Below, in pieces: positions 32,010-44,611 of a stretch of DNA of 64,000 bases. The translations under genes and the position numbers were made by a program. The stretch is from Cylicocyclus nassatus (taxonomy: Eukaryota > Nematoda > Chromadorea > Rhabditida > Strongylidae): contig CATQJL010000001.1 of NCBI GenBank assembly GCA_958299035.1, forward strand, positions 34,944,780-35,008,779. The letters are read 5' to 3'. The notes beneath the pieces are model-generated. The model was not told the origin of the DNA and made no database searches. It saw nothing but the letters and a program-made list of their open reading frames with translations. Within the stretch, counting starts at the first letter, position 1. Each line of letters opens with the position of its first letter.

Positions 32010-33692
32010 AGGTCCAGAGGTGCGATAGGTGGAGCTGGGCCCCCCCAAAAGTGAAGGTGGTTCCAGCTACCACTGACCGGCCAAAAGTGAAGGTGGTAGT
32101 GCCAGACACTCACCTCCCAAAAATGTCGACGGGCGGGGAGGGGGGGAGGACGGACGAACAGAGCTATCTTTCTAGGTCGAACTGTGACCCAACGGCCCTC
32201 TTTAGGGCCACAGATACGATAAATATTAACAATATTTATAAATTTCATTTAAAAAAATTCAAAATAGACGTGTTTAGTAAATGGTGTATTTGGAGGTAAA
32301 AGTTTGTTTAACTGTACGGATTTTATTAAGTAAATTTTGTCATAACACACTGCGAAGGAAGTAGGTCGATTTAGGCAGTACCGGCCGAGAACCAGAATTT
32401 TGAATATTTACATAGTAAAAAATCATGCGAAATTTCCACTGCTATAAATCTGTTGTTTGAAGATGTCAGCAGTTGCGACTTCATAGGTTTCAAAGAGTAA
32501 ATGGTGCTCTATCAGATAGTGAAGGAATCGAGTCGATTCGAGAGGTAGTCGTTGAAAACCGGAATTCTAAAAATTCACGCCATTTTTGCCTGTTTTTTGA
32601 CAGTTGACAGTTAAACTCATATCAATCTTGAAAGTGAAAGTGTGTGATGTTGCGACTTCATAGGTTTTGTAGAGTAAGGTTTGCCTTATCAGAATATATC
32701 TTAGCAGTTCCGATCCATTGAAACACCTCCGAGATCCAGAGTCTTGAAAAAGCAGGTAGAAATCCGCTTTTTGAATTTCAACAGCTCATAACTTCTTCAG
32801 AATTGTGTTGGAATCATGTTGCGACTTCATAGGTTAGATTCCTCTCATCAAGAGCTTTCAGATGATATATAATATGTGGGGGTTTCGCGACTTTCACGGC
32901 ATATGCCCGGGGGTGGAGACTTTTCACCCCAAAGTCTCCACTGGCGGTCTCCGGCCAATACATTAACATGGGCGAGGTGGAGACTTTGGGGTGAAAAGTC
33001 TCCACCCTGGGTTAGAGTCGCAAAAATCTTTGAACCCCCCACATATTATATACCTCCTGAAAGCTCTTGATGAGAAGAATCTAACCTATGAAGTCGCAAC
33101 ATGATTCGTGCAATTCTGAAGAAGTTATGAGCTGTTGAAGTTCAAAAAGCGGATTTTTACCTGCTTTTTCAAGACCCTGGATCTCGGCGGTATCCCAATG
33201 GATCGGTACGGCTAAGATACGCTCCGATAGAGAAATTCTTGCTCTACAAAACCTATGAAGTCTGAACATTGCAAACCTTCACATTCCAGATTTGTAGGAG
33301 TTTAAACGTCAGCTGTCATTAAGCAACCTAAAATCGCTTAATTTTTCAAAATTCTCGTTCTCGGCGGCCAATGCTCAAATCGACTCGATTCTTTCACTAT
33401 CTGGTAGAACAACACTTGGTCTTCAAAACTTATGAAGTCGCAATTGCTGACATCTTCAACTACCAGATATATGACAGTGGAAATTTCGCATGATTTTTCG
33501 CTACTTTGTCATTCGAAATACTGGTTCTCTGCGGTTACTGCCTAGATTGACCTACTACATGGGAATATGCTCTCAATACTTTCTTTTACTTTCCTTTTGC
33601 TTATTTTCCTTCTTTTAAGCTTCAGCAAAAAATTTTTTTCAAACCCAAAAGTGAAGGTAGGCGGAGACTCGGCTCCGACTATCGCACCTCTG
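32010..33692. repeat. 1.7-kb palindrome with six copies of a 17-bp motif
   Basis: The outer ends AGAGGTGCGATA and TATCGCACCTCT mirror each other. The inner arms, about 32,350-32,940 and 32,976-33,560, are diverged inverse copies. The centre has 31-bp perfect arms (about 32,910-32,940 and 32,976-33,007) built of GTGGAGACTTTGGGG. The motif TTGCGACTTCATAGGTT occurs at 32,473, 32,650 and 32,819 and inverted at 33,083, 33,250 (changed) and 33,427. No protein is recognised. It may be a foldback transposon or a rearranged inverted duplication. Confidence 0.8.
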
Positions 33693-33694
33693 AG

Positions 33695-34365
33695 TAGGTC
33701 GCCCGAAAGTTTTTCGCACAACTTTCGAAAATCTATAACTTCTGGTTTTTCAAGCCTCTTCAACGTTATACTTATATGAAAGAGCAAAGCATGCTTTTTT
33801 CAAAGACATTTTAGCTGCTTACGAACGGTCACCTGTTCCATAGATAGGAGCTGTAAATGATAACTCAAAATCGGATTTTCTGTGTAGGGTTAGAAGAAAT
33901 CTGAAACTTGCAATGAAAATCGGAGCATTGATATCATAGCTTCTGCTACCTGCGCTTTCTAATTGTGCAAAGCTTGTGTTGATTCTCTATCAAAAGTTAT
34001 GATTTACGAGAAAAATTGCAAAACAAATCAAACTGCCTTTTTGCATTGCTTGCTCGAAAACTATAACTTTTCAGGCCCTCCACCAGCACAGAAGTTGCAC
34101 AGTTAGAAAGAGCAAGTAATGGAACCTATGATAACAAATGATCATCTGTGCTCTTATTGAGTTCCAGGATTTTTCATGATTTTACAAAGAAAATTCGAAT
34201 CTTGAATGATTTTCTTTTACAGCTCCTATCTATGGAACAGATGATCATTAGCAAGCAGATAAGATGTCGTTATAAAGAGCATGACCTACACTTAAAAAAA
34301 TAAAAACGGTTGGATCAAAAGTTATGTTTTGAATTTGGTGCGAAAGAGCTTTCGGGACGACCTAA
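33695..34365. mobile_element. Long-TIR foldback MITE, TAGGTCGYCCGAAAG family
   Basis: Left TAGGTCGCCCGAAAGTTTTT, right AGCTTTCGGGACGACCTA. The arms of about 180 bp include GCTCCTATCTATGGAACAG inverted at 33,830 and 34,222. It directly abuts the start of unit 2, so the duplication join may lie within or beside it. Confidence 0.75.
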
Positions 34366-36234
34366 TATTATCATTATGATTTGAAAGAATAACTCCGCAA
34401 TTTTCTGGCTTGTAGACGACCTTTGATAGTACAACACCAAGTTCTGATCATTTACACGTCTCTGAATAAAGCTTTACTGAATGCAGAGGTGAAATTCCTA
34501 TCTCAGCGTGACCCGAATGTGTGCACTACACATTTAACCTTCATCACTTCTAGCAACCCTATTGAAAAATGTTTAACGCGCTTAATGTAAGAGTAGCTGA
34601 AATTGTGCTGTTGCCGATTTTTCCTCCAAAAATGTAATTTGCGATGCAGAACAGCAGCTAGCTAAATCTATTATCTCGCAATAGTTTCGTTTTTTGCAAA
34701 CGTCGTAAGTTTTGAAAGCACTTTCTCCAGCATATCCCCTTACTTTATAGCACTGAGATTAGCAAAGGTTCGAAATCAACACCTCGTTATTATTTCAAGT
34801 TTGTGGACAAGAAACTGTCATGAAGCTCATGCTCAACCCTTGTGTCATGCTAATTGAATCTATCTCAAATATGATTCATAGTTGAGTTTGAGAAACTTTT
34901 TAGCTACAGTTCGTCAATCAGCTTCTGTTTCGTTTTTTGCCTCCATTTGATAGGTACAAATCTATTCCCGTTTCGCTATCCATACGCGCACCCACTGCTT
35001 TTTCAAAATATCCACAAGCGACTTTAAATTACAAGAAGAGGTGGCGAAAGTTTCGTTGAACTTCTTCGAATAGTGGGGATTCAAGACTCCTATAGGCTGT
35101 GTTTGATTCGTCTTCATCTTCATCAATACTTCATCCATTTACTTGGGATCGTCCATTTTTAATCTTTTTCATTTCTGGTTACTATCAAGGACTACAACTT
35201 TTATAGCTGCAAATTACGCTTTTTTTAAAGATTATCCAGCCATCCAATTTACTTTTCTCGATAACAGCAGTGACCGCGATATCAGCAAGTAATTTTCGAA
35301 AGAAGCTTTTAGCTAAGTTGTTAATCTTACATGATATTCGTTGCAGCAGATGCGAAGAAAAGTGATGCTGGTAAGGAAAAAATAGCTAATGGAAATAACC
35401 TATGTGGTCAGAAGGCTCCAAAACCCACTATCAGACGCTACTAACTAATGAAGCACGGAGTCGTGTTATCAGTTATCATTATATGGATATATATATATAT
35501 GTATATAGCTGCTAGATTGGTAACAGTTACCTAAACTCCTAACAGAAAATTCTCTAGCAGGCACGGAAGGGAACTTTGTACTCGAATTATCTCACAATGA
35601 TAACAAGTCAAAAATGTGTCATCTTCGTTTTCTTATGCCCTTAATCTACCTGCTAATCTCCACTAGTCAGTTCTTCAGCAACGGATGCTCCTCATGTCAT
35701 CCTAGTGATGAATTGGCCTGCTAACTGTATCATCAGCTAAGTGATAGCTCGGTAAAATGAAAGGATCAAGCGCTTGGTTGATCATACATTTTCTGACCTT
35801 CAATGACTGTAGTTAGCAGAATGCCGATAATGGTAAAGAGTGGGCTGAGTTTCAATAAGTGACTGTTGCGATTTTGGAGGAGTTTAGGGAATTGATAGAT
35901 AAGAGAGCTTATACAGCACAAATCGGGCTGTTCCTTGTAATATCAATCTTCCCAATTTGTAACAGCTACAAGGTATGAACTTATCGACACTCAAAATACT
36001 TACCATTTTTGATAGTGATTGAATATAAAATGGCCTTAATCCTTTCAAAATTACGCTTTTTGAACGCCTTTATTGCCGTAGCTGAGGAAACATTATTGTC
36101 AAGAGAAAACGTTTCCCAAACCAAAATAGAATAAGTAACTGCATATCACATGAGAAAGGTAGCGCTACAGCTTTCTACAACTTATCATTATTACATGCTC
36201 TATTGCTTAGTCAAGAGAGGCGGTCGACCGATAC
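34366..36234. other. Intergenic sequence at the start of unit 2
   Basis: Matches 83-300, 1,590-1,900, 2,420-2,815, 3,160-3,204 and 6,363-7,590 in unit 1 without the insertions found there. It holds the intact TA repeat (35,484-35,508). No gene seen. Confidence 0.55.
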
Positions 36235-37243
36235 CCGGACAGCCGCTTGCAGCCGCGGTGGGTGGTAATTAGCGAAAAGCGACGCAGGTTTACTTGCGTT
36301 GCGCTACGCGGCAGCACGAATCTCCTGCCATTCACTCACGACACTGGTGCGAAAAGGCCTAGGTCGCGCATTACAGTTCAGATGGACTGCCAATACAATT
36401 AAATTAGAAATATTTGGAATATGTATACTAACATGACGAGTCAGCAAATCGGTTTCCTACTAGCAAATCAGTCAAGATTTCAAAGCAGAAGTTGAGTTTT
36501 TCCTTCTTCTCCTACTAATCATCTTGTAATCCAACAATCTTTAAAAATAAGTTGCTTTACACTTTTCAACTGTGGTCAGATTTCTTGACTTGAATTTTTT
36601 CTCGTTTCTCGAAAACTCAAATGTCCTCGTAAGAATTCCGGATTCTTCATTCACAAAATCAACATGATTGCAATTAATTTTTGGAGTTTTTTGAAATGCC
36701 CTAATTCTTATAGTAAAGCCAATCCTCTCAAAAGAAATTGCCCAGAAAGTTGAACAAAGAATGGATGAGCTGCACCGAAACCGGCCTAAATTGTTTATTC
36801 TTCACCATGAGTTTTACAAAATACTCAAAGCGGATAATTTTCCAGAATTTGGAGTTAAAAGTTCAAAAAACCGAGTTAAATTATTTTCAAGCCTAGGTTT
36901 GATTTCGAGTAGATTATTCGACCTTTCCAGATATTTTCTTTATCAAAAAAGTCATTTCTGAGATGTGTCAATATTCGATGAATTCGAAAAATTTTGAAAA
37001 CCTCAAGTCGGATGGTTTAATCGTTCAAGTATTTCTAATCATTGTTCTGAATCTGCTTGTTTGAATGTTTTATCCTTTGTTGCAACTGTTTCATTAGAAC
37101 CTTCATTCAAGAGAGATTTTTCCATTGCGACTGAACAATCCAGGTCATTTCGTACCTGTTACTAGAGAGGCGAAAGGGACTGCCGCGTAGCGCTGCACAA
37201 TAAGGGTCGTTGCCACACGGTGTGGCAGCGAGCGGCTGTCCGG
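36235..37243. mobile_element. Old TIR transposon, unit 2 copy with both ends
   Basis: Left end CCGGACAGCCGCTTGCAGCC, right end GCGAGCGGCTGTCCGG. The TIRs continue imperfectly for about 90 bp and share GCGCTACGCGGCAG. The 66-codon open frame at 36,761-36,961 (MDELHRNRPKLFILHHEFYK at its start) is the only coding-like remnant, and its counterpart at 8,760-8,940 is frameshifted. The transposase family is not recognised. Confidence 0.62.
36761..36961 (+). pseudogene. Coding remnant inside the old TIR transposon
   Basis: The open frame includes ILKADNFPEFGVKSSKNR and VKLFSSLGLISSRLFDLS. The unit 1 copy preserves much of this amino-acid text (KILKADNFSEIGF, LFSSLGLISNRLFD) but with a frameshift and a stop. 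It could be a leftover transposase fragment. No motif recognised. Confidence 0.3.
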
Positions 37244-40094
37244 CTACTAACTGATACGGACTTCTGCCGGGTTCCCGGCAGAAATATCAGAATTGGCATA
37301 AGAAATCGTTTATTCTTACATGGCTTGATTTACTTGCGTAAAGAGCATATTGCTCCCATTAAGCGTATGCAGATGGCAGTCGTCAGTCAGGGAGGAAGTG
37401 CGCCTAGCAGTGCTATTATAAGGATTGGGAGTGTTTGCATTGGGCAGAAACCTTTTGACATCATTAGCACTGCTGTGTCCAGGTTACCAATGAGGAGTGG
37501 ATGATGCCCATTCAAACAAAATTCCAAATATAATTTGAAAATTATGAAATAAACTGCTCTTGACTTCTCACAAACCTTTAATTTTAAATGCGCAATTACG
37601 TCAGAATCCACATTGGTTATGGTCGCTATCTCACAAGTGGAGCTTGCTAACACTTTCAAAATAGGACCTCTATAGAGGTTGAAGGCGCCGTCTACTCAAA
37701 GTGGGGGTTGACGAGATTATGATGGACTAGTATGGGCTCCCACACTAGGCAAACCCCCAAGTTGCGCCGCAAAAGATTGCTACCGGAGCGACAAATCCGC
37801 TCCGGAAGAGAAGACGAACCTGGAGGTGGTCAATCCAGTGGCTGTTCTGTTTACTTTGCAGGTTCTCATTCGCCCACGCTTGTTGCAGCGGGTTCTCCAA
37901 AACGGGGTTTTGGAGGGTTTCGCGGATTCTCGATTCCCTATGATTTTTTTGTATGATTTTTGGATCACTTCTGCATACTTTTTGGATGTTCTGATGTTTT
38001 CGTTCAATTTTTGTCGCGCTTTTATGTATAACAATAATCAAATAAATGAATATTCGAAATTAGGGCCTTCAAAAGGCTTGGTAATCTAATCTGGTTTTCG
38101 ATTTCTTGCTACAAGGTCTCTGCTGCGATATATGAAACTCATAATAAAACCTCGTACTTTCAAAATGAAGCATTCGCAATGTCGGCTATTATAGATGAAA
38201 GCTGCTTCTCCTAATTCGTCTGCATTCGTTTATCAAAGAATTTGCTCTGATCACCCTTGATCAATTAATAGTGCTGCTTATCCAGTTAAAAGATAAATGG
38301 AGAAGCCGTGAATTGGCACTTGTTATGCAGTCTCCATTAACCGCTATCCTTTTCATATATATTCGGATGTCCGGAAAACAAGTTCGATTCTTTTGAACGA
38401 GCGCCACGTTTCACTCGTCTGCAGACCAATGCTGCATGAACGCTGTTGGCATCATTTCATAGAGTTTTTCATGCTGAACTTTCATACGTGTGTCAATAGC
38501 TCTCAGAAAATGACCAAATTACAACCCGCGTTCTTTGGAGAGGTTAAGCTTCGCTATTTTCAGATCTTTATGCTGATTTTGCGAAAAACTAATGTTATTA
38601 GGCGGCGAAAACTACGGTATCTGCTATGCAGTCAAAGGCTGCATTCATACTGATCTCGAATTGGGAAATACGAATTTTGGGCTCAGTATGAACGCAGCCA
38701 AAGAGCTAAAAAACATGTTAGAGATAATACGTGAACTGATATTTTGCATTTAAGGTGCGTAGATAAAATGTGGATTAGCTTAATGCCAAATGTTTCTTGT
38801 TCCAAAAACTGCTGCTTTTCTGCGCTTATATTGTACCTGTTGCCAGATTTCCTTGCTGCTTGTGGTCAATTGTAATCCTCTAAATAGAATATCCTCCTAA
38901 TATTCTACTAGGCCTAATAATTAGTTCTAATTCACCGCGGCTGTACTAACCATAAAAAGCTCGAGGCTTCACGTGTGAAGAAATTATGACGGGCTAACGT
39001 TGTTGCAATAAATGCAGGAAGTTCCTCCTGATACCCGTTACAAAAAGTTCTGAATATATAGAATGACTTTTCCTCTGAATATTAGTGTTTCCGCAACATT
39101 AAGCCAACTCTTTATTTGCATTGCGCAGTTGCAGGTGCTCACATTCGTAATTGACAGTGCATGACAATATTTGTTCATCCTGCTGCTGATGCGCGAAATT
39201 ATGCACCAGGTTACACAGCTGAAACTACCTCATCTAGTGCAAAATGAGGATTAGGCATGTCAAATTTCGTCAAAAATTCTGTACAAAAATGAGAAACAAG
39301 CGGCAAAACGTTTTACCATCAAAGGTAAGTTCAACACTAGAGGTTTTCGGATGGAAACTGGAAATTTTGCAATATGAGCAGCTTCGTCTTGTAATGAAGT
39401 GTCATAGTGACATTGTCTTCATGTGATGAGGCCTAGCAATTGGAGAAGCTTCATTACCGCACCGCTGTGCAAACAAGCAGTGACACAGTGTCCAATGTAT
39501 TTCTTAACGATGCCGCTGTTAGCAAAGCATTGTCAATGACAATGTTTTCTAACACGTAAGTTTGGTTGGTTCGCATTATGGACCTACAGATTACGATGGC
39601 CTTATACAGCCTCGTTTGGTGCCAATTTCATGTTACTTTGGCGAAATCATACACTATGTAAAGTCCATATGCAAATCTGCAAATTAGTATGATTATTTGA
39701 ACGTTGTGGAAGGAATTACTTTGCTCTCGAAATCATATGTGAATTTTCTGCAAATTCCTCTTCCTGGTAGTTCAAAAGTCGGGTTCCCTATTTAGCATGG
39801 TTCATCTTTGATCTACGATGAACGTCTACAATAAGCCGACCAACCAAACCCCTTGTAGTCGCCTTGCTTTGAGAGTGGCTTGTTAATTGTTTTCACCTCA
39901 TTGACTACTCTTGAGACGGTTGCTCTCGGTTACGTAAAAGAGCTTTCCATAGCAGAGGACCATTTAAACTGTAGACTAACTCGTAAAGGAAAAAATCATA
40001 CTTTCCTGAAACTGCGAGATTCCTGCTTTTAGCTGGCATCGGTTTATTATAGCATTTTAGATGTAAGTTTGCCTTTGAAAACATAGATGGGCAG
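37244..40094. other. Intergenic sequence of unit 2, no gene supported
   Basis: Aligns with 9,260-9,490 and 14,305-16,910. The segment 37,370-37,500 is well conserved between units (9,310-9,440), with an open frame including MAVVSQGGSAPSSAIIRIGS, but no family is recognised and the other strand is open too. The join near 37,525 is the empty site for the 4.8-kb composite of unit 1. Confidence 0.5.
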
Positions 40095-40445
40095 CAGTGG
40101 CGTACCCAGGATTTCGGCTCGGGGGGGGGAGGGGGACAAAAAAATTTTTTTCTAATGAAGGTGCGTGGCGTTAGCCACGCACACCGAAAAAATTTTTGGG
40201 GTGCTTCTCAAAATTTTTGCGGGTCCCCGACCACTAAAATTTGGAAAAAGGGGCGTGGCGTCAGCCACGCCCTCGAAAAAAAAATTTTATAAGGCTAAAA
40301 TGAATTTTTAAAAATTTTTAAAAATTATTTTAATTATTTACAAGTGCAGACAAGTCATTTGCACAATATTTTAACCCATGTAAGTAATCAAAAATTTCAC
40401 GACCGTTCTCGGGAACAAGTGCCACAGCAAGATCCATCAACATGA
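40095..40445 (-). mobile_element. CAGTGGCG-type DNA element with coding remnant
   Basis: Starts CAGTGGCGTACCCAGGATTT, then a G-run and AT-rich sequence with hairpins GTGCGTGGCGTTAGCCACGC and GGCGTGGCGTCAGCCACGCC. Reading leftward on the minus strand from about 40,440, an open stretch includes LMDLAVALVPENGREIFDY, which looks like real coding sequence next to the conserved TGTGCAAATGACTTG block. The inserted segment in unit 2 continues to about 40,828, and the empty site in unit 1 is at about 16,912. The far end has no clear TIR. Confidence 0.55.
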
Positions 40446-41940
40446 GTTTGGCTCAAGAAAATCGCCATGGGATACGGTAGTGGGTGTGGCATTTTGTGGG
40501 CCGGCGCTTACTCCGCGCTGAGCGGCAGAATCATCAGCAGGGTCGAGCGGGATGTGCCACAGCTGCCGAATACGACCCCCCCCTAAGTTCTCTCTCGCTC
40601 CCCCCTGCCTTGCTGTTAGCCTGCCGTAAGCATGACCTAAGGGCTCTACCAAGCATGAAAATCAACATATTTGTGATTATCATATCAAAAAACCCGTAAG
40701 CAGTGGGCCAATTTTTAGCGAACGTTGCGGGTTCCCAGTTTTGGGCCCTTGGCTTCCACATAAGTAAAATGGCTATTTCCACACATGGTTAACTATAGTT
40801 CAAGAGTGAATTAGCTACCCTTTTTGTACTCAATACAGAGCACTACTTCCTGTTTGCCCAAACCAAAAACCTTTTCAGGGGTTGTGCCACACCCATTAGG
40901 TTACCTTGAGTTACCGTGAATCGCGAGAGAAGGCGGCAAGAATTTATATATTTGATAGTCTAAGTCTAGTAATTTACACTAAAGTTATTTGAACCTCATG
41001 GGTCTTCTCTAGTTCAAGATATTGAAAACCAAGAACGGAACAAAAGCAATTTTGGCCTGCTCTTAATTAGTAAACCTGTAGGTCATTGAACTAGGACTCC
41101 AATAGTAAGCAAAGGAATGGTAGTCCTTTGTATTAAGTGCAGGAAGAAGTAGTTAACTCTCCTTGAAGCCAAAACATGATCGAAAATGACCATTTCACTT
41201 GAGGGCTTAATATCTAGAAAGTACAGAATTCGCTGAAACTTAGCCCGAAAGGAGTTATTTCACATGCTGATTACGGATATCTGCCCCAGCAAAGCCTTCT
41301 ACCCTCCGGAGTCGGTAGATTGGTACCAGAGTAATCTGGAGGGAGAAAAGCACTGACTTGGTAATCTGCTAGTCAATGCAAGCCCTGTAATAGGCTCATA
41401 CGCATTCATTAGCCTCTTCGACAATGAAGTAGAGTGCTTTGCGCATGATTGCAGAGATATGAAAGACGCCGAATTCTTTATTTTTTTGTTCTTAATTACG
41501 AGAGGGATGCTCTTATGCTGTTACAGACTTTTTATTATGCTTATTGACGTATACAATGGTAGGCCAAAACATCAATGTGCTAGTATTTTGCATGATGGCT
41601 TTATCTGACATCGTGGACGAATGCCATGTTATCGCTAACATTCGAATTACCTTGGTAACGCCTCCCTCCCCCCCCCCCCTCCCTAGCCCCTCAGTACGAC
41701 CCCCATGTGTGGCGTGCCACACCCCACGCTTGACCCTAGTTATCCTTGAGGGCAGGTTAAGATGTACTAAAAAACACCGTGCAATAAATGATTTGATTCC
41801 TACACCATATAATGAATGAGGTTAATTTTTATAATACAATTTTTGCCTTGAACCAGTTCAAGAATTGATGATCAGCATTCATCCTCGTAGATTCTTCCAA
41901 CAATTTGTGGCCTTATCGAATCTCGCAAGTTGTTATCGGA
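40446..41940. other. Rest of an insertion, then intergenic sequence of unit 2
   Basis: 40,446-40,828 is private to unit 2 and GC-richer, with no recognised product. From 40,829 to 41,940 the sequence aligns with 16,918-17,410 and 18,372-19,718 in unit 1. No gene seen. Confidence 0.45.
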
Positions 41941-43852
41941 AATTTATATTTATTTTTATTTTTATTTTATTTTATGCATACACTCGTGGTGCACCATTAA
42001 AAAAATCGAAATCGAACAGAAAATCAGGTAACATAGAATCAAGACAAAGAACCAGCCAATCCTCAGTCACAGAAGGAAGAAGAGATATAAATGGAAGACA
42101 AAACTAAATAAGACAAATACCGAAGCCCTATAATGACGACGTAGCCATCAATTGCAGCATAGCAAAGGAAAAAGCGCTATGCCCAGAATAGTCTGTAAAA
42201 TCTTGCTTCTTCTAAAGTTAATGAAGACCCTGTATTTGGGTGTCAGCGAGCCCCCCGATAAAAGCTAGCTGACATGACCCCGGCTGAATAGTTGCTTTAG
42301 AAAAGAGCAAAATTCATTGGAAGTTGTAGGGATGAACTCTACCAACTATGCGCGAGTGATAACCGACGAAGGTGGGGGTGGGACTGGGCTACGGTGAGGG
42401 ATATGATGTGAATGAGGCTGGTTGATCTGATCATTAGTGGAAGCACTATGGTTAGTAACACAACAAACAATGCAAATAGCAGTCATTCTCTATCCTTGTT
42501 GTGGACTATCCAAGCGAAGCGAACCAGAAAGCAGAAAGCATAGCGTCAAATGATAGAAGGACGAACTGAGGCAGTACGAAGAACGCAAGCACCACATTTG
42601 AACAGGACTCATCTAAAAATCAGAACAATCTTAAGCACATTCACATCTAACAATTTTTTACGAAAAATTTTGGAGTTTTCGCTGGATATGATATGATTTC
42701 GTAATGCAAAAACCATCTTGATGTTTGATAGAAAAAGGAATTAGAAGTCATCAAAAGATGTTTTCTTCCTATTTTGCGATATTGCAAACCAAATCTACCT
42801 GTTCGGTCACCGCACGACCTAGAAAACCAGTATTATCTGGCTTTTAGGTTAGTTTCTAAATTCAGAATCCGAAAGCATAGTACAAGTTCGTTAACAACAC
42901 GCCTATACTTCAGCCTATGGAGGAGTAACATATCGAGACGGGTACGATATGAGGGTAAGGCATGAGGATATCCTGGATTGGGAAAGCATCAATAAAAAAA
43001 TCCTCGTGAAGCTCTTTTGAATTTTTTCAACTTTAGCAATGTCTCTTTTCAAAAATGGATTCCAAATGGGCGATGCATACTCGAGATAAGGTAACACGCA
43101 ACTTTTGTACAATCGCAAGAAAATTTCACTATCATTACTATGTATATTTCTAAAAATTGTAAAAAGCGTTGAAGACGACCTTTTTATGACAGTATTTACA
43201 TGAGTATCAAAAATAAGAGAATTCTCTATCATAACGCCAAGATCGCAAACTGAATTAGAGATTTCCAGATTGATACCATTGTAGTTGTACGTACAACACT
43301 GGGAATTCCCAAGGTGCATTACCATAGTCTTGGAGGCATTTACAGGAATACCCCATTCTCTAGACCATATCTCCATTCTTTTTATGGATGAAGAGATCGC
43401 CGTGAATGCTTCACTCTGTTGATTGAGGTCGTAGCAAAAATATATTTTAATGTCGTCTGCAAACTTCTGAGTTTTCAGATTCGGATGGGTTTTCAGATAG
43501 TTAGGCAATTCCGCGACGTAAGTAAGGGAAAGCAACGGCGAGAGAATGCCACCCTGGGGTACGCCACTACTACAATGATAACGATCTGAAAAGTCTTCTC
43601 CAACACGAACGGTCATTCCCCTATCATGTAAGTAAGATGCTAACCAGACAGGAGAGTCCCTCTTATGAAGTAGTTTTCTAGCTTGTATAGAAGATTGCTA
43701 TGATCTACCTTATCAAAAGCTTTTGAGAAGTCAAAGTATATGATATCTACCGATTATCCGTTATTTAAAGCAGTTATTCAATCAAAAGTAGAATAAACCA
43801 GTAGGGTTGTGGTCGAACAGCCCGGTAAAAACCCGTGTTGTTCAGGAGGAAG
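41941..43852 (-). mobile_element. CR1/jockey-like LINE, older element, 3' part
   Basis: On the minus strand this carries reverse transcriptase sequence (SSGVPQGGILSPLL, FADDIKIYFCYD, LYKSCVLPYLEYASPIWNP) and ends at a simple AT-rich tail (TTTATTT repeats on +) at about 41,941-41,990. A long 3' UTR has AGCGAGCCCCCCGATAAAAG, also found in the younger LINE near 44,115. Its 5' continuation is at 48,851-49,165; the two parts are separated by the younger LINE. Stops and frameshifts make it dead. Confidence 0.75.
42915..43616 (-). pseudogene. Reverse transcriptase fragment of the older LINE
   Basis: An open frame of 233 codons covers RT palm motifs: SGVPQGG, then FADD (the usual YADD/FADD catalytic box), a TMVMHLG stretch, then the thumb region with LYKSCVLPYLEYA and RDIAKVEKIQKSFTR. 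Upstream residues ILPPEQHGFLPG lie in a different frame near 43,830. An open fragment, not a complete ORF2. Confidence 0.78.
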
Positions 43853-44611
43853 GATATTATTTATTTATTTATTTATTTATAAGTACACACGAGGTGCATC
43901 AAAAAGGAAGAACATCAAAGAGAGAAAAATCAGAAAAAATGATGCCAGCCAATCATAATCGTCAAGGCAAAGTAGAATAAAGTACATGGTAGATAGAAGA
44001 TACGAAGCTCAAGACCCCTAACACAAGGAAAAAAGGAGGGTGTACTAAGTCAGATGACAACTCAGAAATCTTGCACCTTCAAAAACACATGATAAACCCG
44101 TTTTTGAGTGCCAGCGAGCCCCCTCGGTAAGAGCTAGCTGACGAGACCCCAAGAATAGTTTGTTTTAAAAGATGACAAGATTCTGTTGTAAAACTGTTCA
44201 GTACAAATAGACACATGTACACAAGGTCCGGATGAATAACAAACAGCAATGAAGAGGTCTAAAGCTGCTAAATAAGCTCCAATGAGTAATCACTAAAAGA
44301 TCTCTATGGAATAAAACCGGCTGGTATTGAAAGTAAGTGAAGGCACGAATGAGCTAGTTCCATCAACAAACAAAAAAGAAACAGAAACTGCAGGATAGCA
44401 GTCGTGAACGAAAGACATAAAAAGCTAAAAATATTCAAATGAGGTAGGGATCAATTAGAAGCTTATGAGAAGCAACACGTAGCGAAGCAGCACCAACGCA
44501 ACACAACTCATCGTATCGGTAGTTATACCGCGAGAAGCGAAACAACTCAGATGAACTGAAAAAGAAAAACACAGGGCAGAACTAAATATGAGAAAGTAAA
44601 CTTGACCCGAT

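Noticed and set aside
37262..37283. Strong GC hairpin resembling a bacterial terminator
   Set aside because: The sequence is nematode DNA; no gene ends here and there is no T-run. Probably part of a small repeat.
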